DNA from: Hippopus hippopus
Lineage: Eukaryota > Mollusca > Bivalvia > Cardiida > Cardiidae
DNA length: 64,000 bases
Reading direction: 5' to 3'
Assembly: GCA_946811185.2 (NCBI GenBank)
Contig: OX328105.1
Coordinates: forward strand, 39,668,845-39,732,844
Shown: piece after piece, positions 1-13,447 of the stretch
Layout: each line of letters begins with the position of its first letter
Numbering within the stretch: the first letter of the stretch is position 1
The notes under the pieces: model-generated
Seen by the model: the letters and a program-made list of their open reading frames with translations, nothing else
Databases searched by the model: none
Told to the model about the DNA's origin: nothing
Program-made: the position numbers and the translations under genes

Positions 1-462
1 GTCTTTCAGCATTACCATGCGACATTAATTGATAAGCCCTTTAAACCTATCAGGCTATTCCAAAAGCAACACTGAGCAAATTTCCCCCTGACAGCACTGA
101 AGAAAACTAACCCTGCTTTTTTCATGATTCATTTTTTATTTATTTTCTTTCTCCCACATCTTTCCTGTCAAAACATACCATCAGTAAAAACCCAAACTAC
201 TTTCTTGCTGTTCTCAACAACTTCAAGTAGAGAAAGGGGCTCTTGAAATTTTGTTTGCTTTGCTTGTTTTTGGGCAACAGCTGCAAGTTGCTTCTGAAAA
301 AGTAGTCTCTCTGGTTTAATCAATTTGGCTATGATTCTTCATGATGTTTACTTAGAGAATTGATGGTCTCAACATATCCAAAGTTTCAGTGTGAGACACG
401 GAAGCTGATCTGAACAACAGATATGCAGTTCATATCGAAATAAGTAACTCAGGTGGGTGGGG

Positions 463-482
463 GGTCGGTTCAGAACCCGACC
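463..482. repeat. Hairpin 1 in the 1921-bp unit
   Basis: GGTCGG and CCGACC are inverted around TTCAGAAC, with an inner TTC/GAA pairing and one bulged C. It sits just after a G-rich run (453-464). Recurs in every unit at 1921-bp spacing. Confidence 0.6.
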
Positions 483-530
483 TTCTGTCACCCATTTTAT
501 TCAAAGAATTGCCCAGTGTTGCTGTCATTT

Positions 531-555
531 GGCATGCATGTCGACTGTGCATGCC
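531..555. repeat. Hairpin 2 in the 1921-bp unit, arms around GTCGAC
   Basis: Perfect 8-bp arms GGCATGCA (531-538) and TGCATGCC (548-555) flank a short centre that holds the palindrome GTCGAC. Present in all units. Confidence 0.65.
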
Positions 556-756
556 AGCCATTCTCCAAAGAACTACATATAAGCCTTCAAATACACTTGA
601 AAAATCATAATAAAACAAATTTTTGACTCGTAGTGGACCATTATGCGTAATTAGGTCACAAATAAACAAAATAGTTCCTAAAGAATTAACACCGCCACGC
701 TCATTTTTTCATGATGCGATCAAACCAACACCAAAAACACATTTTAAACCTGGCCT

Positions 757-828
757 TTCATTTTTTCTGATAAAACAGAGTGACAAATGTGCTTCATTTT
801 TTCTGATAAAACAGAGTGACAAATGCGC
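757..828 (+). repeat. 36-bp direct duplication inside each unit
   Basis: Positions 757-792 and 793-828 are the same 36-mer (TTCATTTTTTCTGATAAAAC and onward) with one mismatch, TGTGC against TGCGC. Recurs in every unit, so it predates the amplification. Confidence 0.9.
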
Positions 829-897
829 TTGATATCAAACTTTCAAATGGAACTACTTTTGACTTCTGTTGGAATGTTTTGGAAGAAAGGGGGGGAC

Positions 898-1017
898 TAT
901 ATATATAAGCAGGTCAATTTTCTGGGTCGAATTCAACTGCTTGGCTGGCTCAGTGGGCCAGACGGTTTGAACCTGAGCAACGCTACCTGTTTATTTCCCC
1001 ATTTTCCCCCTTTTTTT
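898..1017 (+). promoter_or_regulatory. TATA-like box, A/B-box-like motifs and T7 run in the 1921-bp unit
   Basis: TATATATAAG lies at 898-907. TGGCTCAGTGG at 946-956 fits the Pol III A-box consensus exactly, GGTTTGAACCT at 964-974 is one base off a B-box, and seven T residues follow at 1011-1017. Together they resemble a TATA-assisted Pol III unit of about 85 nt. The 18-nt A-to-B spacing is too short for a real tRNA, so it may instead be a deleted tRNA or SINE head. Repeats in all units. No transcript evidence is available here. Confidence 0.3.
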
Positions 1018-1087
1018 GGTTTTCATTCACTCTCCCCAATTCTTAGACATTTAACACAAATTTCAAATTCAAATCATTAATACGAAT

Positions 1088-1105
1088 GAGTGGAAATTTT
1101 CACTC
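1088..1105. repeat. Hairpin 3 in the 1921-bp unit
   Basis: GAGTGGAAA pairs with TTTTCACTC (one G-T wobble), giving a nearly loopless 9-bp inverted repeat present in all units. Confidence 0.45.
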
Positions 1106-1620
1106 TGTTACACTGTTTTGGTGGTCTGATAGCAGGGTAAATGAACATGAGTAGTGGTTTGCTATTAGATGTTTAATCTGTGCTAGGCAGTTACAGACTG
1201 CTATCAAAGAGAATTCCTGCGGTAAAAAAAGGGGTCAGGAACAGTAACTCTTACAGGGAAAGTGTAGTCTGCAATCAGAGTGGCAAGGGATATTTCCCAT
1301 ATATCATAGCACATTATCACTATTTATCTACTTTCATTTATTTCCATAGGGTTGTTTTTTCCCCAACACATATGGCTTGCTAGGCATTAGCTGGGAAGAT
1401 GTCCCGAAGCGACATGATATTGCTTGTGATCGTGATGACATGCTTCAACCGCTAAATCAGGGAAACAATGATAGTGTGATCCAGCTTGGAAATCGATTGT
1501 GATGAGGACCCAATGATATATGGCATTTTGGCACATGCAATAAAACGTAAATCTGGGTTCGCGTTCACTTCGTCGCATCGGTCGTTTGTGCACATGCTAA
1601 CAGTGACAGTAATTTTGTCA

Positions 1621-1647
1621 TTCTGATTGGGGACAATTCAATCAGAA
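1621..1647. repeat. Hairpin 4 in the 1921-bp unit
   Basis: Perfect 9-bp arms TTCTGATTG (1621-1629) and CAATCAGAA (1639-1647) with a 9-nt loop. Present in all units. Confidence 0.6.
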
Positions 1648-1921
1648 AAGTGTGTGTTTTCCAATATTTTTCTTCCCAACAAGTAATTAAGAAAAACAGC
1701 ATTATTAGTGCCTTTTGTCCAGTTCATGTTTTCACGTCCGTGTAAGTGCCATACATCGCAGGGTCATCTTTGAAACCGATTTCATTTTCTACTCTACTTC
1801 TAGCTGTTGTTCGCATTCTGACGATATGTCATTGCGGGCATGAAAAGACATATACATGTGTAATTTGCAAAATTTTTGCCCGCTTCAGCCTGCCAAAGTG
1901 AAACCTGACAAACCCTTTTTG

Positions 1922-3842
1922 GTCTTTCAGCATTACCATGCGACATTAATTGATAAGCCCTTTAAACCTATCAGGCTATTCCAAAAGCAACACTGAGCAA
2001 ATTTCCCCCTGACAGCACTGAAGAAAACTAACCCTGCTTTTTTCATGATTCATTTTTTATTTATTTTCTTTCTCCCACATCTTTCCTGTCAAAACATACC
2101 ATCAGTAAAAACCCAAACTACTTTCTTGCTGTTCTCAACAACTTCAAGTAGAGAAAGGGGCTCTTGAAATTTTGTTTGCTTTGCTTGTTTTTGGGCAACA
2201 GCTGCAAGTTGCTTCTGAAAAAGTAGTCTCTCTGGTTTAATCAATTTGGCTATGATTCTTCATGATGTTTACTTAGAGAATTGATGGTCTCAACATGTCC
2301 AAAGTTTCAGTGTGAGACACGGAAGCTGATCTGAACAACAGATATGCAGTTCATATCGAAATAAGTAACTCAGGTGGGTGGGGGGTCGGTTCAGAACCCG
2401 ACCTTCTGTCACCCATTTTATTCAAAGAATTGCCCAGTGTTGCTGTCATTTGGCATGCATGTCGACTGTGCATGCCAGCCATTCTCCAAAGAACTACATA
2501 TAAGCCTTCAAATACACTTGAAAAATCATAATAAAACAAATTTTTGACTCGTAGTGGACCATTATGCGTAATTAGGTCACAAATAAACAAAATAGTTCCT
2601 AAAGAATTAACACCGCCACGCTCATTTTTTCATGATGCGATCAAACCAACACCAAAAACACATTTTAAACCTGGCCTTTCATTTTTTCTGATAAAACAGA
2701 GTGACAAATGTGCTTCATTTTTTCTGATAAAACAGAGTGACAAATGCGCTTGATATCAAACTTTCAAATGGAACTACTTTTGACTTCTGTTGGAATGTTT
2801 TGGAAGAAAGGGGGGGACTATATATATAAGCAGGTCAATTTTCTGGGTCGAATTCAACTGCTTGGCTGGCTCAGTGGGCCAGACGGTTTGAACCTGAGCA
2901 ACGCTACCTGTTTATTTCCCCATTTTCCCCCTTTTTTTGGTTTTCATTCACTCTCCCCAATTCTTAGACATTTAACACAAATTTCAAATTCAAATCATTA
3001 ATACGAATGAGTGGAAATTTTCACTCTGTTACACTGTTTTGGTGGTCTGATAGCAGGGTAAATGAACATGAGTAGTGGTTTGCTATTAGATGTTTAATCT
3101 GTGCTAGGCAGTTACAGACTGCTATCAAAGAGAATTCCTGCGGTAAAAAAAGGGGTCAGGAACAGTAACTCTTACAGGGAAAGTGTAGTCTGCAATCAGA
3201 GTGGCAAGGGTTATTTCCCATATATCATAGCACATTATCACTATTTATCTACTTTCATTTATTTCCATAGGGTTGTTTTTTCCCCAACACATATGGCTTG
3301 CTAGGCATTAGCTGGGAAGATGTCCCGAAGCGACATGATATTGCTTGTGATCGTGATGACATGCTTCAACCGCTAAATCAGGGAAACAATGATAGTGTGA
3401 TCCAGCTTGGAAATCGATTGTGATGAGGACCCAATGATATATGGCATTTTGGCACATGCAATAAAACGTAAATCTGGGTTCGCGTTCACTTCGTCGCATC
3501 AGTCGTTTGTGCACATGCTAACAGTGACAGTAATTTTGTCATTCTGATTGGGGACAATTCAATCAGAAAAGTGTGTGTTTTCCAATATTTTTCTTCCCAA
3601 CAAGTAATTAAGAAAAACAGCATTATTAGTGCCTTTTGTCCAGTTCATGTTTTCACGTCCGTGTAAGTGCCATACATCGCAGGGTCATCTTTGAAACCGA
3701 TTTCATTTTCTACTCTACTTCTAGCTGTTGTTCGCATTCTGACGATATGTCATTGCGGGCATGAAAAGACATATACATGTGTAATTTGCAAACTTTTTGC
3801 CCGCTTCAGCCTGCCAAAGTGAAACCTGACAAACCCTTTTTG
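1922..3842 (+). repeat. 1921-bp unit 2
   Basis: Private variants noticed: CATGTCC near 2296 (other units CATATCC) and CGCATCAGTCG near 3496-3506 (other units CGGTCG). Shares the CCCACATC variant with unit 1. Confidence 0.95.
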
Positions 3843-5763
3843 GTCTTTCAGCATTACCATGCGACATTAATTGATAAGCCCTTTAAACCTATCAGGCTAT
3901 TCCAAAAGCAACACTGAGCAAATTTCCCCCTGACAGCACTGAAGAAAACTAACCCTGCTTTTTTCATGATTCATTTTTTATTTATTTTCTTTCTCCCTCA
4001 TCTTTCCTGTCAAAACATACCATCAGTAAAAACCCAAACTACTTTCTTGCTGTTCTCAACAACTTCAAGTAGAGAAAGGGGCTCTTGAAATTTTGTTTGC
4101 TTTGCTTGTTTTTGGGCAACAGCTGCAAGTTGCTTCTGAAAAAGTAGTCTCTCTGGTTTAATCAATTTGGCTATGATTCTTCATGATGTTTACTTAGAGA
4201 ATTGATGGTCTCAACATATCCAAAGTTTCAGTGTGAGACACGGAAGCTGATCTGAACAACAGATATGCAGTTCATATCGAAATAAGTAACTCAGGTGGGT
4301 GGGGGGTCGGTTCAGAACCCGACCTTCTGTCACCCATTTTATTCAAAGAATTGCCCAGTGTTGCTGTCATTTGGCATGCATGTCGACTGTGCATGCCAGC
4401 CATTCTCCAAAGAACTACATATAAGCCTTCAAATACACTTGAAAAATCATAATAAAACAAATTTTTGACTCGTAGTGGACCATTATGCGTAATTAGGTCA
4501 CAAATAAACAAAATAGTTCCTAAAGAATTAACACCGCCACGCTCATTTTTTCATGATGCGATCAAACCAACACCAAAAACACATTTTAAACCTGGCCTTT
4601 CATTTTTTCTGATAAAACAGAGTGACAAATGTGCTTCATTTTTTCTGATAAAACAGAGTGACAAATGCACTTGATATCAAACTTTCAAATGGAACTACTT
4701 TTGACTTCTGTTGGAATGTTTTGGAAGAAAGGGGGGGACTATATATATAAGCAGGTCAATTTTCTGGGTCGAATTCAACTGCTTGGCTGGCTCAGTGGGC
4801 CAGACGGTTTGAACCTGAGCAACGCTACCTGTTTATTTCCCCATTTTCCCCCTTTTTTTGGTTTTCATTCACTCTCCCCAATTCTTAGACATTTAACACA
4901 AATTTCAAATTCAAATCATTAATACGAATGAGTGGAAATTTTCACTCTGTTACACTGTTTTGGTGGTCTGATAGCAGGGTAAATGAACATGAGTAGTGGT
5001 TTGCTATTAGATGTTTAATCTGTGCTAGGCAGTTACAGACTGCTATCAAAGAGAATTCCTGCGGTAAAAAAAGGGGTCAGGAACAGTAACTCTTACAGGG
5101 AAAGTGTAGTCTGCAATCAGAGTGGCAAGGGTTATTTCCCATATATCATAGCACATTATCACTATTTATCTACTTTCATTTATTTCCATAGGGTTGTTTT
5201 TTCCCCAACACATATGGCTTGCTAGGCATTAGCTGGGAAGATGTCCCGAAGCGACATGATATTGCTTGTGATCGTGATGACATGCTTCAACCGCTAAATC
5301 AGGGAAACAATGATAGTGTGATCCAGCTTGGAAATCGATTGTGATGAGGACCCAATGATATATGGCATTTTGGCACATGCAATAAAACGTAAATCTGGGT
5401 TCGCGTTCACTTCGTCGCATCGGTCGTTTGTGCACATGCTAACAGTGACAGTAATTTTGTCATTCTGATTGGGGACAATTCAATCAGAAAAGTGTGTGTT
5501 TTCCAATATTTTTCTTCCCAACAAGTAATTAAGAAAAACAGCATTATTAGTGCCTTTTGTCCAGTTCATGTTTTCACGTCCGTGTAAGTGCCATACATCG
5601 CAGGGTCATCTTTGAAACCGATTTCATTTTCTACTCTACTTCTAGCTGTTGTTCGCATTCTGACGATATGTCATTGCGGGCATGAAAAGACATATACATG
5701 TGTAATTTGCAAACTTTTTGCCCGCTTCAGCCTGCCAAAGTGAAACCTGACAAACCCTTTTTG
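3843..5763 (+). repeat. 1921-bp unit 3
   Basis: First unit with CCCTCATC. Carries AAATGCACTTG near 4664-4674 instead of AAATGCGCTTG, a variant shared only with unit 4. Confidence 0.95.
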
Positions 5764-7684
5764 GTCTTTCAGCATTACCATGCGACATTAATTGATAAGC
5801 CCTTTAAACCTATCAGGCTATTCCAAAAGCAACACTGAGCAAATTTCCCCCTGACAGCACTGAAGAAAACTAACCCTGCTTTTTTCATGATTCATTTTTT
5901 ATTTATTTTCTTTCTCCCTCATCTTTCCTGTCAAAACATACCATCAGTAAAAACCCAAACTACTTTCTTGCTGTTCTCAACAACTTCAAGTAGAGAAAGG
6001 GGCTCTTGAAATTTTGTTTGCTTTGCTTGTTTTTGGGCAACAGCTGCAAGTTGCTTCTGAAAAAGTAGTCTCTCTGGTTTAATCAATTTGGCTATGATTC
6101 TTCATGATGTTTACTTAGAGAATTGATGGTCTCAACATATCCAAAGTTTCAGTGTGAGACACGGAAGCTGATCTGAACAACAGATATGCAGTTCATATCG
6201 AAATAAGTAACTCAGGTGGGTGGGGGGTCGGTTCAGAACCCGACCTTCTGTCACCCATTTTATTCAAAGAATTGCCCAGTGTTGCTGTCATTTGGCATGC
6301 ATGTCGACTGTGCATGCCAGCCATTCTCCAAAGAACTACATATAAGCCTTCAAATACACTTGAAAAATCATAATAAAACAAATTTTTGACTCGTAGTGGA
6401 CCATTATGCGTAATTAGGTCACAAATAAACAAAATAGTTCCTAAAGAATTAACACCGCCACGCTCATTTTTTCATGATGCGATCAAACCAACACCAAAAA
6501 CACATTTTAAACCTGGCCTTTCATTTTTTCTGATAAAACAGAGTGACAAATGTGCTTCATTTTTTCTGATAAAACAGAGTGACAAATGCACTTGATATCA
6601 AACTTTCAAATGGAACTACTTTTGACTTCTGTTGGAATGTTTTGGAAGAAAGGGGGGGACTATATATATAAGCAGGTCAATTTTCTGGGTCGAATTCAAC
6701 TGCTTGGCTGGCTCAGTGGGCCAGACGGTTTGAACCTGAGCAACGCTACCTGTTTATTTCCCCATTTTCCCCCTTTTTTTGGTTTTCATTCACTCTCCCC
6801 AATTCTTAGACATTTAACACAAATTTCAAATTCAAATCATTAATACGAATGAGTGGAAATTTTCACTCTGTTACACTGTTTTGGTGGTCTGATAGCAGGG
6901 TAAATGAACATGAGTAGTGGTTTGCTATTAGATGTTTAATCTGTGCTAGGCAGTTACAGACTGCTATCAAAGAGAATTCCTGCGGTAAAAAAAGGGGTCA
7001 GGAACAGTAACTCTTACAGGGAAAGTGTAGTCTGCAATCAGAGTGGCAAGGGTTATTTCCCATATATCATAGCACATTATCACTATTTATCTACTTTCAT
7101 TTATTTCCATAGGGTTGTTTTTTCCCCAACACATATGGCTTGCTAGGCATTAGCTGGGAAGATGTCCCGAAGCGACATGATATTGCTTGTGATCGTGATG
7201 ACATGCTTCAACCGCTAAATCAGGGAAACAATGATAGTGTGATCCAGCTTGGAAATCGATTGTGATGAGGACCCAATGATATATGGCATTTTGGCACATG
7301 CAATAAAACGTAAATCTGGGTTCGCGTTCACTTCGTCGCATCGGTCGTTTGTGCACATGCTAACAGTGACAGTAATTTTGTCATTCTGATTGGGGACAAT
7401 TCAATCAGAAAAGTGTGTGTTTTCCAATATTTTTCTTCCCAACAAGTAATTAAGAAAAACAGCATTATTAGTGCCTTTTGTCCAGTTCATGTTTTCACGT
7501 CCGTGTAAGTGCCATACATCGCAGGGTCATCTTTGAAACCGATTTCATTTTCTACTCTACTTCTAGCTGTTGTTCGCATTCTGACGATATGTCATTGCGG
7601 GCATGAAAAGACATATACATGTGTAATTTGCAAACTTTTTGCCCGCTTCAGCCTGCCAAAGTGAAACCTGACAAACCCTTTTTG
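5764..7684 (+). repeat. 1921-bp unit 4
   Basis: Shares the AAATGCACTTG variant (near 6585-6595) with its left neighbour, as expected for a recent neighbour-to-neighbour exchange. Confidence 0.95.
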
Positions 7685-9605
7685 GTCTTTCAGCATTACC
7701 ATGCGACATTAATTGATAAGCCCTTTAAACCTATCAGGCTATTCCAAAAGCAACACTGAGCAAATTTCCCCCTGACAGCACTGAAGAAAACTAACCCTGC
7801 TTTTTTCATGATTCATTTTTTATTTATTTTCTTTCTCCCTCATCTTTCCTGTCAAAACATACCATCAGTAAAAACCCAAACTACTTTCTTGCTGTTCTCA
7901 ACAACTTCAAGTAGAGAAAGGGGCTCTTGAAATTTTGTTTGCTTTGCTTGTTTTTGGGCAACAGCTGCAAGTTGCTTCTGAAAAAGTAGTCTCTCTGGTT
8001 TAATCAATTTGGCTATGATTCTTCATGATGTTTACTTAGAGAATTGATGGTCTCAACATATCCAAAGTTTCAGTGTGAGACACGGAAGCTGATCTGAACA
8101 ACAGATATGCAGTTCATATCGAAATAAGTAACTCAGGTGGGTGGGGGGTCGGTTCAGAACCCGACCTTCTGTCACCCATTTTATTCAAAGAATTGCCCAG
8201 TGTTGCTGTCATTTGGCATGCATGTCGACTGTGCATGCCAGCCATTCTCCAAAGAACTACATATAAGCCTTCAAATACACTTGAAAAATCATAATAAAAC
8301 AAATTTTTGACTCGTAGTGGACCATTATGCGTAATTAGGTCACAAATAAACAAAATAGTTCCTAAAGAATTAACACCGCCACGCTCATTTTTTCATGATG
8401 CGATCAAACCAACACCAAAAACACATTTTAAACCTGGCCTTTCATTTTTTCTGATAAAACAGAGTGACAAATGTGCTTCATTTTTTCTGATAAAACAGAG
8501 TGACAAATGCGCTTGATATCAAACTTTCAAATGGAACTACTTTTGACTTCTGTTGGAATGTTTTGGAAGAAAGGGGGGGACTATATATATAAGCAGGTCA
8601 ATTTTCTGGGTCGAATTCAACTGCTTGGCTGGCTCAGTGGGCCAGACGGTTTGAACCTGAGCAACGCTACCTGTTTATTTCCCCATTTTCCCCCTTTTTT
8701 TGGTTTTCATTCACTCTCCCCAATTCTTAGACATTTAACACAAATTTCAAATTCAAATCATTAATACGAATGAGTGGAAATTTTCACTCTGTTACACTGT
8801 TTTGGTGGTCTGATAGCAGGGTAAATGAACATGAGTAGTGGTTTGCTATTAGATGTTTAATCTGTGCTAGGCAGTTACAGACTGCTATCAAAGAGAATTC
8901 CTGCGGTAAAAAAAGGGGTCAGGAACAGTAACTCTTACAGGGAGAGTGTAGTCTGCAATCAGAGTGGCAAGGGTTATTTCCCATATATCATAGCACATTA
9001 TCACTATTTATCTACTTTCATTTATTTCCATAGGGTTGTTTTTTCCCCAACACATATGGCTTGCTAGGCATTAGCTGGGAAGATGTCCCGAAGCGACATG
9101 ATATTGCTTGTGATCGTGATGACATGCTTCAACCGCTAAATCAGGGAAACAATGATAGTGTGATCCAGCTTGGAAATCGATTGTGATGAGGACCCAATGA
9201 TATATGGCATTTTGGCACATGCAATAAAACGTAAATCTGGGTTCGCGTTCACTTCGTCGCATCGGTCGTTTGTGCACATGCTAACAGTGACAGTAATTTT
9301 GTCATTCTGATTGGGGACAATTCAATCAGAAAAGTGTGTGTTTTCCAATATTTTTCTTCCCAACAAGTAATTAAGAAAAACAGCATTATTAGTGCCTTTT
9401 GTCCAGTTCATGTTTTCACGTCCGTGTAAGTGCCATACATCGCAGGGTCATCTTTGAAACCGATTTCATTTTCTACTCTACTTCTAGCTGTTGTTCGCAT
9501 TCTGACGATATGTCATTGCGGGCATGAAAAGACATATACATGTGTAATTTGCAAACTTTTTGCCCGCTTCAGCCTGCCAAAGTGAAACCTGACAAACCCT
9601 TTTTG
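7685..9605 (+). repeat. 1921-bp unit 5
   Basis: Has GGGAGAGTGTAG near 8940 where most units have GGGAAAGTGTAG. The same variant appears in unit 7 but not in unit 6. Confidence 0.95.
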
Positions 9606-11526
9606 GTCTTTCAGCATTACCATGCGACATTAATTGATAAGCCCTTTAAACCTATCAGGCTATTCCAAAAGCAACACTGAGCAAATTTCCCCCTGACAGC
9701 ACTGAAGAAAACTAACCCTGCTTTTTTCATGATTCATTTTTTATTTATTTTCTTTCTCCCTCATCTTTCCTGTCAAAACATACCATCAGTAAAAACCCAA
9801 ACTACTTTCTTGCTGTTCTCAACAACTTCAAGTAGAGAAAGGGGCTCTTGAAATTTTGTTTGCTTTGCTTGTTTTTGGGCAACAGCTGCAAGTTGCTTCT
9901 GAAAAAGTAGTCTCTCTGGTTTAATCAATTTGGCTATGATTCTTCATGATGTTTACTTAGAGAATTGATGGTCTCAACATATCCAAAGTTTCAGTGTGAG
10001 ACACGGAAGCTGATCTGAACAACAGATATGCAGTTCATATCGAAATAAGTAACTCAGGTGGGTGGGGGGTCGGTTCAGAACCCGACCTTCTGTCACCCAT
10101 TTTATTCAAAGAATTGCCCAGTGTTGCTGTCATTTGGCATGCATGTCGACTGTGCATGCCAGCCATTCTCCAAAGAACTACATATAAGCCTTCAAATACA
10201 CTTGAAAAATCATAATAAAACAAATTTTTGACTCGTAGTGGACCATTATGCGTAATTAGGTCACAAATAAACAAAATAGTTCCTAAAGAATTAACACCGC
10301 CACGCTCATTTTTTCATGATGCGATCAAACCAACACCAAAAACACATTTTAAACCTGGCCTTTCATTTTTTCTGATAAAACAGAGTGACAAATGTGCTTC
10401 ATTTTTTCTGATAAAACAGAGTGACAAATGCGCTTGATATCAAACTTTCAAATGGAACTACTTTTGACTTCTGTTGGAATGTTTTGGAAGAAAGGGGGGG
10501 ACTATATATATAAGCAGGTCAATTTTCTGGGTCGAATTCAACTGCTTGGCTGGCTCAGTGGGCCAGACGGTTTGAACCTGAGCAACGCTACCTGTTTATT
10601 TCCCCATTTTCCCCCTTTTTTTGGTTTTCATTCACTCTCCCCAATTCTTAGACATTTAACACAAATTTCAAATTCAAATCATTAATACGAATGAGTGGAA
10701 ATTTTCACTCTGTTACACTGTTTTGGTGGTCTGATAGCAGGGTAAATGAACATGAGTAGTGGTTTGCTATTAGATGTTTAATCTGTGCTAGGCAGTTACA
10801 GACTGCTATCAAAGAGAATTCCTGCGGTAAAAAAAGGGGTCAGGAACAGTAACTCTTACAGGGAAAGTGTAGTCTGCAATCAGAGTGGCAAGGGTTATTT
10901 CCCATATATCATAGCACATTATCACTATTTATCTACTTTCATTTATTTCCATAGGGTTATTTTTTCCCCAACACATATGGCTTGCTAGGCATTAGCTGGG
11001 AAGATGTCCCGAAGCGACATGATATTGCTTGTGATCGTGATGACATGCTTCAACCGCTAAATCAGGGAAACAATGATAGTGTGATCCAGCTTGGAAATCG
11101 ATTGTGATGAGGACCCAATGATATATGGCATTTTGGCACATGCAATAAAACGTAAATCTGGGTTCGCGTTCACTTCGTCGCATCGGTCGTTTGTGCACAT
11201 GCTAACAGTGACAGTAATTTTGTCATTCTGATTGGGGACAATTCAATCAGAAAAGTGTGTGTTTTCCAATATTTTTCTTCCCAACAAGTAATTAAGAAAA
11301 ACAGCATTATTAGTGCCTTTTGTCCAGTTCATGTTTTCACGTCCGTGTAAGTGCCATACATCGCAGGGTCATCTTTGAAACCGATTTCATTTTCTACTCT
11401 ACTTCTAGCTGTTGTTCGCATTCTGACGATATGTCATTGCGGGCATGAAAAGACATATACATGTGTAATTTGCAAACTTTTTGCCCGCTTCAGCCTGCCA
11501 AAGTGAAACCTGACAAACCCTTTTTG
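9606..11526 (+). repeat. 1921-bp unit 6
   Basis: Private variant GGGTTATTTTTT near 10957 (other units GGGTTGTTTTTT). Lacks the GAGAG variant found in units 5 and 7. Confidence 0.95.
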
Positions 11527-13447
11527 GTCTTTCAGCATTACCATGCGACATTAATTGATAAGCCCTTTAAACCTATCAGGCTATTCCAAAAGCAACACTG
11601 AGCAAATTTCCCCCTGACAGCACTGAAGAAAACTAACCCTGCTTTTTTCATGATTCATTTTTTATTTATTTTCTTTCTCCCTCATCTTTCCTGTCAAAAC
11701 ATACCATCAGTAAAAACCCAAACTACTTTCTTGCTGTTCTCAACAACTTCAAGTAGAGAAAGGGGCTCTTGAAATTTTGTTTGCTTTGCTTGTTTTTGGG
11801 CAACAGCTGCAAGTTGCTTCTGAAAAAGTAGTCTCTCTGGTTTAATCAATTTGGCTATGATTCTTCATGATGTTTACTTAGAGAATTGATGGTCTCAACA
11901 TATCCAAAGTTTCAGTGTGAGACACGGAAGCTGATCTGAACAACAGATATGCAGTTCATATCGAAATAAGTAACTCAGGTGGGTGGGGGGTCGGTTCAGA
12001 ACCCGACCTTCTGTCACCCATTTTATTCAAAGAATTGCCCAGTGTTGCTGTCATTTGGCATGCATGTCGACTGTGCATGCCAGCCATTCTCCAAAGAACT
12101 ACATATAAGCCTTCAAATACACTTGAAAAATCATAATAAAACAAATTTTTGACTCGTAGTGGACCATTATGCGTAATTAGGTCACAAATAAACAAAATAG
12201 TTCCTAAAGAATTAACACCGCCACGCTCATTTTTTCATGATGCGATCAAACCAACACCAAAAACACATTTTAAACCTGGCCTTTCATTTTTTCTGATAAA
12301 ACAGAGTGACAAATGTGCTTCATTTTTTCTGATAAAACAGAGTGACAAATGCGCTTGATATCAAACTTTCAAATGGAACTACTTTTGACTTCTGTTGGAA
12401 TGTTTTGGAAGAAAGGGGGGGACTATATATATAAGCAGGTCAATTTTCTGGGTCGAATTCAACTGCTTGGCTGGCTCAGTGGGCCAGACGGTTTGAACCT
12501 GAGCAACGCTACCTGTTTATTTCCCCATTTTCCCCCTTTTTTTGGTTTTCATTCACTCTCCCCAATTCTTAGACATTTAACACAAATTTCAAATTCAAAT
12601 CATTAATACGAATGAGTGGAAATTTTCACTCTGTTACACTGTTTTGGTGGTCTGATAGCAGGGTAAATGAACATGAGTAGTGGTTTGCTATTACATGTTT
12701 AATCTGTGCTAGGCAGTTACAGACTGCTATCAAAGAGAATTCCTGCGGTAAAAAAAGGGGTCAGGAACAGTAACTCTTACAGGGAGAGTGTAGTCTGCAA
12801 TCAGAGTGGCAAGGGTTATTTCCCATATATCATAGCACATTATCACTATTTATCTACTTTCATTTATTTCCATAGGGTTGTTTTTTCCCCAACACATATG
12901 GCTTGCTAGGCATTAGCTGGGAAGATGTCCCGAAGCGACATGATATTGCTTGTGATCGTGATGACATGCTTCAACCGCTAAATCAGGGAAACAATGATAG
13001 TGTGATCCAGCTTGGAAATCGATTGTGATGAGGACCCAATGATATATGGCATTTTGGCACATGCAATAAAACGTAAATCTGGGTTCGCGTTCACTTCGTC
13101 GCATCGGTCGTTTGTGCACATGCTAACAGTGACAGTAATTTTGTCATTCTGATTGGGGACAATTCAATCAGAAAAGTGTGTGTTTTCCAATATTTTTCTT
13201 CCCAACAAGTAATTAAGAAAAACAGCATTATTAGTGCCTTTTGTCCAGTTCATGTTTTCACGTCCGTGTAAGTGCCATACATCGCAGGGTCATCTTTGAA
13301 ACCGATTTCATTTTCTACTCTACTTCTAGCTGTTGTTCGCATTCTGACGATATGTCATTGCGGGCATGAAAAGACATATACATGTGTAATTTGCAAACTT
13401 TTTGCCCGCTTCAGCCTGCCAAAGTGAAACCTGACAAACCCTTTTTG
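11527..13447 (+). repeat. 1921-bp unit 7
   Basis: Private variant TTACATG near 12691 (other units TTAGATG). Carries the GGGAGAGTG variant near 12782. Confidence 0.95.

Larger units (their letters stand above)
1..1921 (+). repeat. 1921-bp unit 1
   Basis: Reference unit for the sub-features listed below. Bases noticed only here: A in GGGATATTTCCC near 1288-1292 and A in GCAAAATTTTTG near 1868-1874, where other units have T and C. It shares CCCACATC near 153 with unit 2 only. Without the sub-features the unit is AT-rich and I see no gene in it. Confidence 0.95.

Noticed and set aside
940..985. tRNA gene in the 1921-bp unit
   Set aside because: A-box and near B-box are present but only 18 nt apart, and no acceptor or anticodon stems can be drawn.
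430..1593. Small ORFs of 67-85 codons in each satellite unit
   Set aside because: They recur only because the unit recurs. None has a recognisable domain, and several overlap on opposite strands.
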